DNA of 64,000 nucleotides, taken from the NCBI GenBank assembly GCA_944989445.1, contig CALYLW010000134.1, positions 878,001 to 942,000 of the forward strand, written 5' to 3'. Origin of the DNA: Ampullaceana balthica (lineage: Eukaryota > Mollusca > Gastropoda > Lymnaeidae). Positions 60,901-64,000 of this stretch are shown here, in pieces. The position numbers and the translations under genes were made by a program. Below the pieces are notes generated by a model that worked only from the letters and a program-made list of their open reading frames with translations, was not told the origin of the DNA and searched no databases. Within the stretch, counting starts at the first letter, position 1. Every line of letters begins with the position of its first letter.

Positions 60901-62021
60901 TATAGAGATATAGAGAAGATAAAGATTAATAGAACAATAAAGAGTGTATTCAATGTAATTGATGCTTTTTATTTTACCTAGATGCAAACATTTAAATAAT
61001 TATTAGATGTTAGGGAAATTACGATATTATTTAATTTCTTGGGTGTTAAAAGATCGTGTAAGGCGGGTACCTAGAAGGCAGGGGTTTTCTTTCTTTGGGA
61101 TTTACTTCCTGTTTTTTAGGTAACTTAATCATATGTGAAGACCAAAAAAAAAGTCATATATCTTATTACATAATGTTACTATTTCTCTACAAGGATTTTG
61201 GAAATCAATATTTTTCAGGATAAATATAGAAGTTTGAATATTATTTAATATAGTAAATTTGTAAACAAATTCTTGTCTCGGACAAATGAACTAAGCTGAC
61301 TCAAATTAAATTAAAATTAAAAAAAAATTCTGTTCATATAAGTCCTCACAGAAGAGCCGGATATTTGATTAGTTTCTGAATAAAATGGGTCCGTCTGAGA
61401 GTCCTGGATATTTCTATTAATAAATGTCCGCCATGATAGGAGCAGGCCAATAGTAAGACGGGATATATTTGGGATTCTAGGAAGATACGCATCTCAAGTA
61501 AATCTTATAGTCTCATAGATTCTGCCTAAATGGAGAAGGTCGAAGTAAATAATCTGTTTAAAATAACACATCCTCCATCTTCATAAAACAACTTTTTAAA
61601 AATGTAGATGATAATCTCACAAGGACGTAAACATTTGTTTACCCAAGGCCTTCTATTTATAATGCTAATTATATTCTCCGGGCGTTTTTGATAAACTACC
61701 TACCTAAAATAAATGTCAAATTTTCACCATCAACTCCCATAAAAATCTCCATTACACCGTCACCCCTTCACTCAAACAATCTTTAAGTACATACTTACCT
61801 CAACACACTCTCGTACTTACTTCTTATGTCTCTGACTCAACAAAGTCCTGCAGTAAACAGCCACGGTCTTAGAGCAAATGTTAAACCCTATCCCTGACAT
61901 AAAGCAACTTTACCACAAAATTGACAATATCCAAGCCCCCCCCCCTCACCGCCTCACTCGAAACCTAGCAACCCCCCCCAACCGATATCTTCACCATCTA
62001 ACCCTTCTCCAACACTCTCTC
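60901..62021. other. Unique AT-rich DNA
   Basis: No gene recognised between the Helitron and the 26-bp array. C-runs at 61936-61946 and 61971-61979. Confidence 0.45.
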
Positions 62022-64000
62022 CACAGCACTACCTCACACAACCCCTATACAGCGCTACCTCACACAACCCCTATACAGCACTACCTCACACAACCCTTAT
62101 ATAGCACTACCTCAGACAACCCCTATACAACACTACCATCCCACAATCCCTATACAGCACTACCTCACACAACCCCTATACAGCAGCACTACCTCACACA
62201 AACCCTATACAGCACTACCTCACACAACCCCTATACAGCACTACCTCACACAACCCCTATACAGCACTACCTCACACAACCCCTATACAGCACTACCTCA
62301 CACAACCCCTATACAACACTACCTCACACAACCCCTATACAGCACTACCTCACACAACCCCTATACAGCACTACCTCACACAACCCCTATACAGCACTAC
62401 CTCACACAACCCCTATACAGCACTACCTCACACAACCCCTATACAGCACTACCTCATACAACCCCTATACAGCACTACCTCACACAACCCCTATACAGCA
62501 CTACCTCACACAACCCTCTATACAGCACTACCTCACACAATCCCTATACAGCACTACCTCACATCACCCCTATACAGCACTACCTCACATCACCCCTATA
62601 CAGCACTACCTCACACAACCCCTATACAGCACTACCTCACACAACCCCTATACAGCACTACCTCACACAACCCCTATACAGCACTACCTCACACAACCCC
62701 TATACAGCACTACCTCACACAACCCCTATACAGCACTACCTCACACAACCCCTATACAGCACTACCTCACACAACCCCTATACAACACTACCTCACACAA
62801 CCCCTATACAACACTACCTCACACAACCCCTATACAGCACTACCTCACACAACCCCTATACAGCACTACCTCACACAACCCCTATACAGCACTACCTCAC
62901 ACAACCCCTATACAGCACTACCTCACACAACCCCTATAAAGAACTACCTCACACAACCCCTATACAACACTACCTCACACAACCCCTATACAGCACTACC
63001 TCACAGAACCCCTATACAACACTACCTCACACAACCCCTATACAACACTACCTCACACAACCCCTATACAACACTACCTCACACAACCCCTATACAGAAC
63101 TACCTCACACAACCCCTATACAACACTACCTCACACAACCCCTATACAGCACTACCTCAAAACCCCTATACAGCACTACCTCACACAACCCCTATACAGC
63201 ACTTCCTCACACAACCCCTATACAGCACTACCTCACACAACCCCTATACAGCACTACCTCACACAACCTTTATACAGCACTACAACACACAACCCCTATA
63301 CAGCACTACCACACAACCCCTATACAGCACTACCTCACACAACCCCTATACAACACAACCTCACACAACCCCTATACAGCACTACCTCACACAACCCCTA
63401 TACAGCACTACCTCACACAACCCCTATACAGCACTACCTCACACAACCCCTATACAGCACTATGGCACACAACCCCTATACAACACAACCTAACACAACC
63501 CCTATACAGCACTACCTCACACAACCCCTATACAGCACAACCTCACACAACCCCTATACAGCACTACCTCACACAACCCCTATACAGCACTACCTCACAC
63601 AACCCCTATACAGCACTACCGCACACAACCCCTATACAACACAACCTAACACAACCCCTATACAGCACTACCTCACACAACCCCTATACAGCACTACCTC
63701 ACACAACCCCTATACAGCACTACCACACAACCCCTATACAGCGCTACCTCACACAACTCCTATACAGCACTACCTCACACAACCCCTATACATCACTACC
63801 TCACACAACCCCTATACATCACTACCTCACACAACTCCTATACAGCACTACCTCACACAACTCCTATACAGCACTACCTCACACAACCCCTATACATCAC
63901 TACCTCACACAACCCCTATACAGCACTACCTCACACAACCCCTATACAGCGCTACCTCACACAACCCCTAGACAGCGCTACCTCACACAACTCCTACTCC
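62022..64000. repeat. 26-bp minisatellite, at least 75 copies, runs off the window
   Basis: The unit is CCCTATACAGCACTACCTCA plus CACAAC. Since 26 is not a multiple of three, a frame passes through all three phases, yet none contains a stop, giving a 353-codon frame (61878-62939) with a 26-residue superperiod and another at 63462-63971. Variants are ACAACACTA, ACAGAACTA, ACATCACTA and a few 2-5 bp deletions near 63158 and 63309. The right end is beyond 64000. Confidence 0.96.

Overview
This window looks like gene-poor, AT-rich animal nuclear DNA. There are no operons, no ribosome-binding sites and no long open frame with a family domain, apart from transposon remnants. It carries Helitron-type elements, an eroded LINE reverse transcriptase, long AT and GA microsatellites and short TTAGGG-like tracts. 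The repeat style fits an invertebrate, and a mollusc (perhaps a gastropod) is my best guess, but that is inference from repeat character and not from a marker gene. I found no host protein-coding gene, no canonical tRNA or rRNA, and no CRISPR array. Nearly all open frames over 60 codons are chance frames or frames running through tandem repeats.

The dominant content is minisatellites. About thirty unrelated tandem arrays, with units of 15 to 82 bp, cover roughly 15 kb (about a fifth to a quarter) of the window. The largest are 20 bp x ~122 (33652-36099), 26 bp x ~75 running off the right edge (62022-64000), 27 bp x ~66 (38353-40131), 21 bp x ~62 (9995-11305), 33 bp x ~25 (23958-24797) and 30 bp x ~19 (52625-53192). 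Several show higher-order structure.

The second layer is transposable elements. (i) A Helitron-like family with a CTAG|T 3' end and a terminal hairpin sits at 12440-12864 (plus) and 31207-32191 (minus, interrupted), with a scrambled relative at 41540-41857. (ii) A complete-looking 1.0 kb Helitron on the minus strand (59892-60900) still carries the last ~55 codons of a Pif1-type Helitron helicase. (iii) A 291-bp Helitron candidate lies at 51387-51677. (iv) A family here called B (21926-22984, 24798-26975, 31461-31963, 48588-49010) has subterminal inverted repeats and a 3' hairpin, as in Helentron/HINE non-autonomous elements. One B copy sits inside the Helitron-like element at 31 kb, and the 12.4-kb copy preserves the empty site. 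(v) A broken LINE lies at 56729-58215. (vi) A possible hAT-like element lies at 46939-47511 with a tRNA-like segment inside.

Layout: 0-8 kb small minisatellites in unique DNA; 8-11.3 kb GA/AT microsatellites and the 21-bp array; 12-17 kb one Helitron-like copy and mostly unique DNA; 17-24.8 kb arrays and B copies; 24.8-27 kb a B cluster with two inversion junctions; 27-36 kb arrays and the nested transposon; 36-40 kb the 82-bp and 27-bp arrays; 40-46 kb mostly unique; 46-53 kb mixed elements and the 30-bp array; 53-59 kb unique DNA and the LINE; 59-64 kb a Helitron and the 26-bp array. Nothing here forms a pathway. The region is best read as an intergenic or intronic landscape shaped by repeat expansion and rolling-circle transposons.
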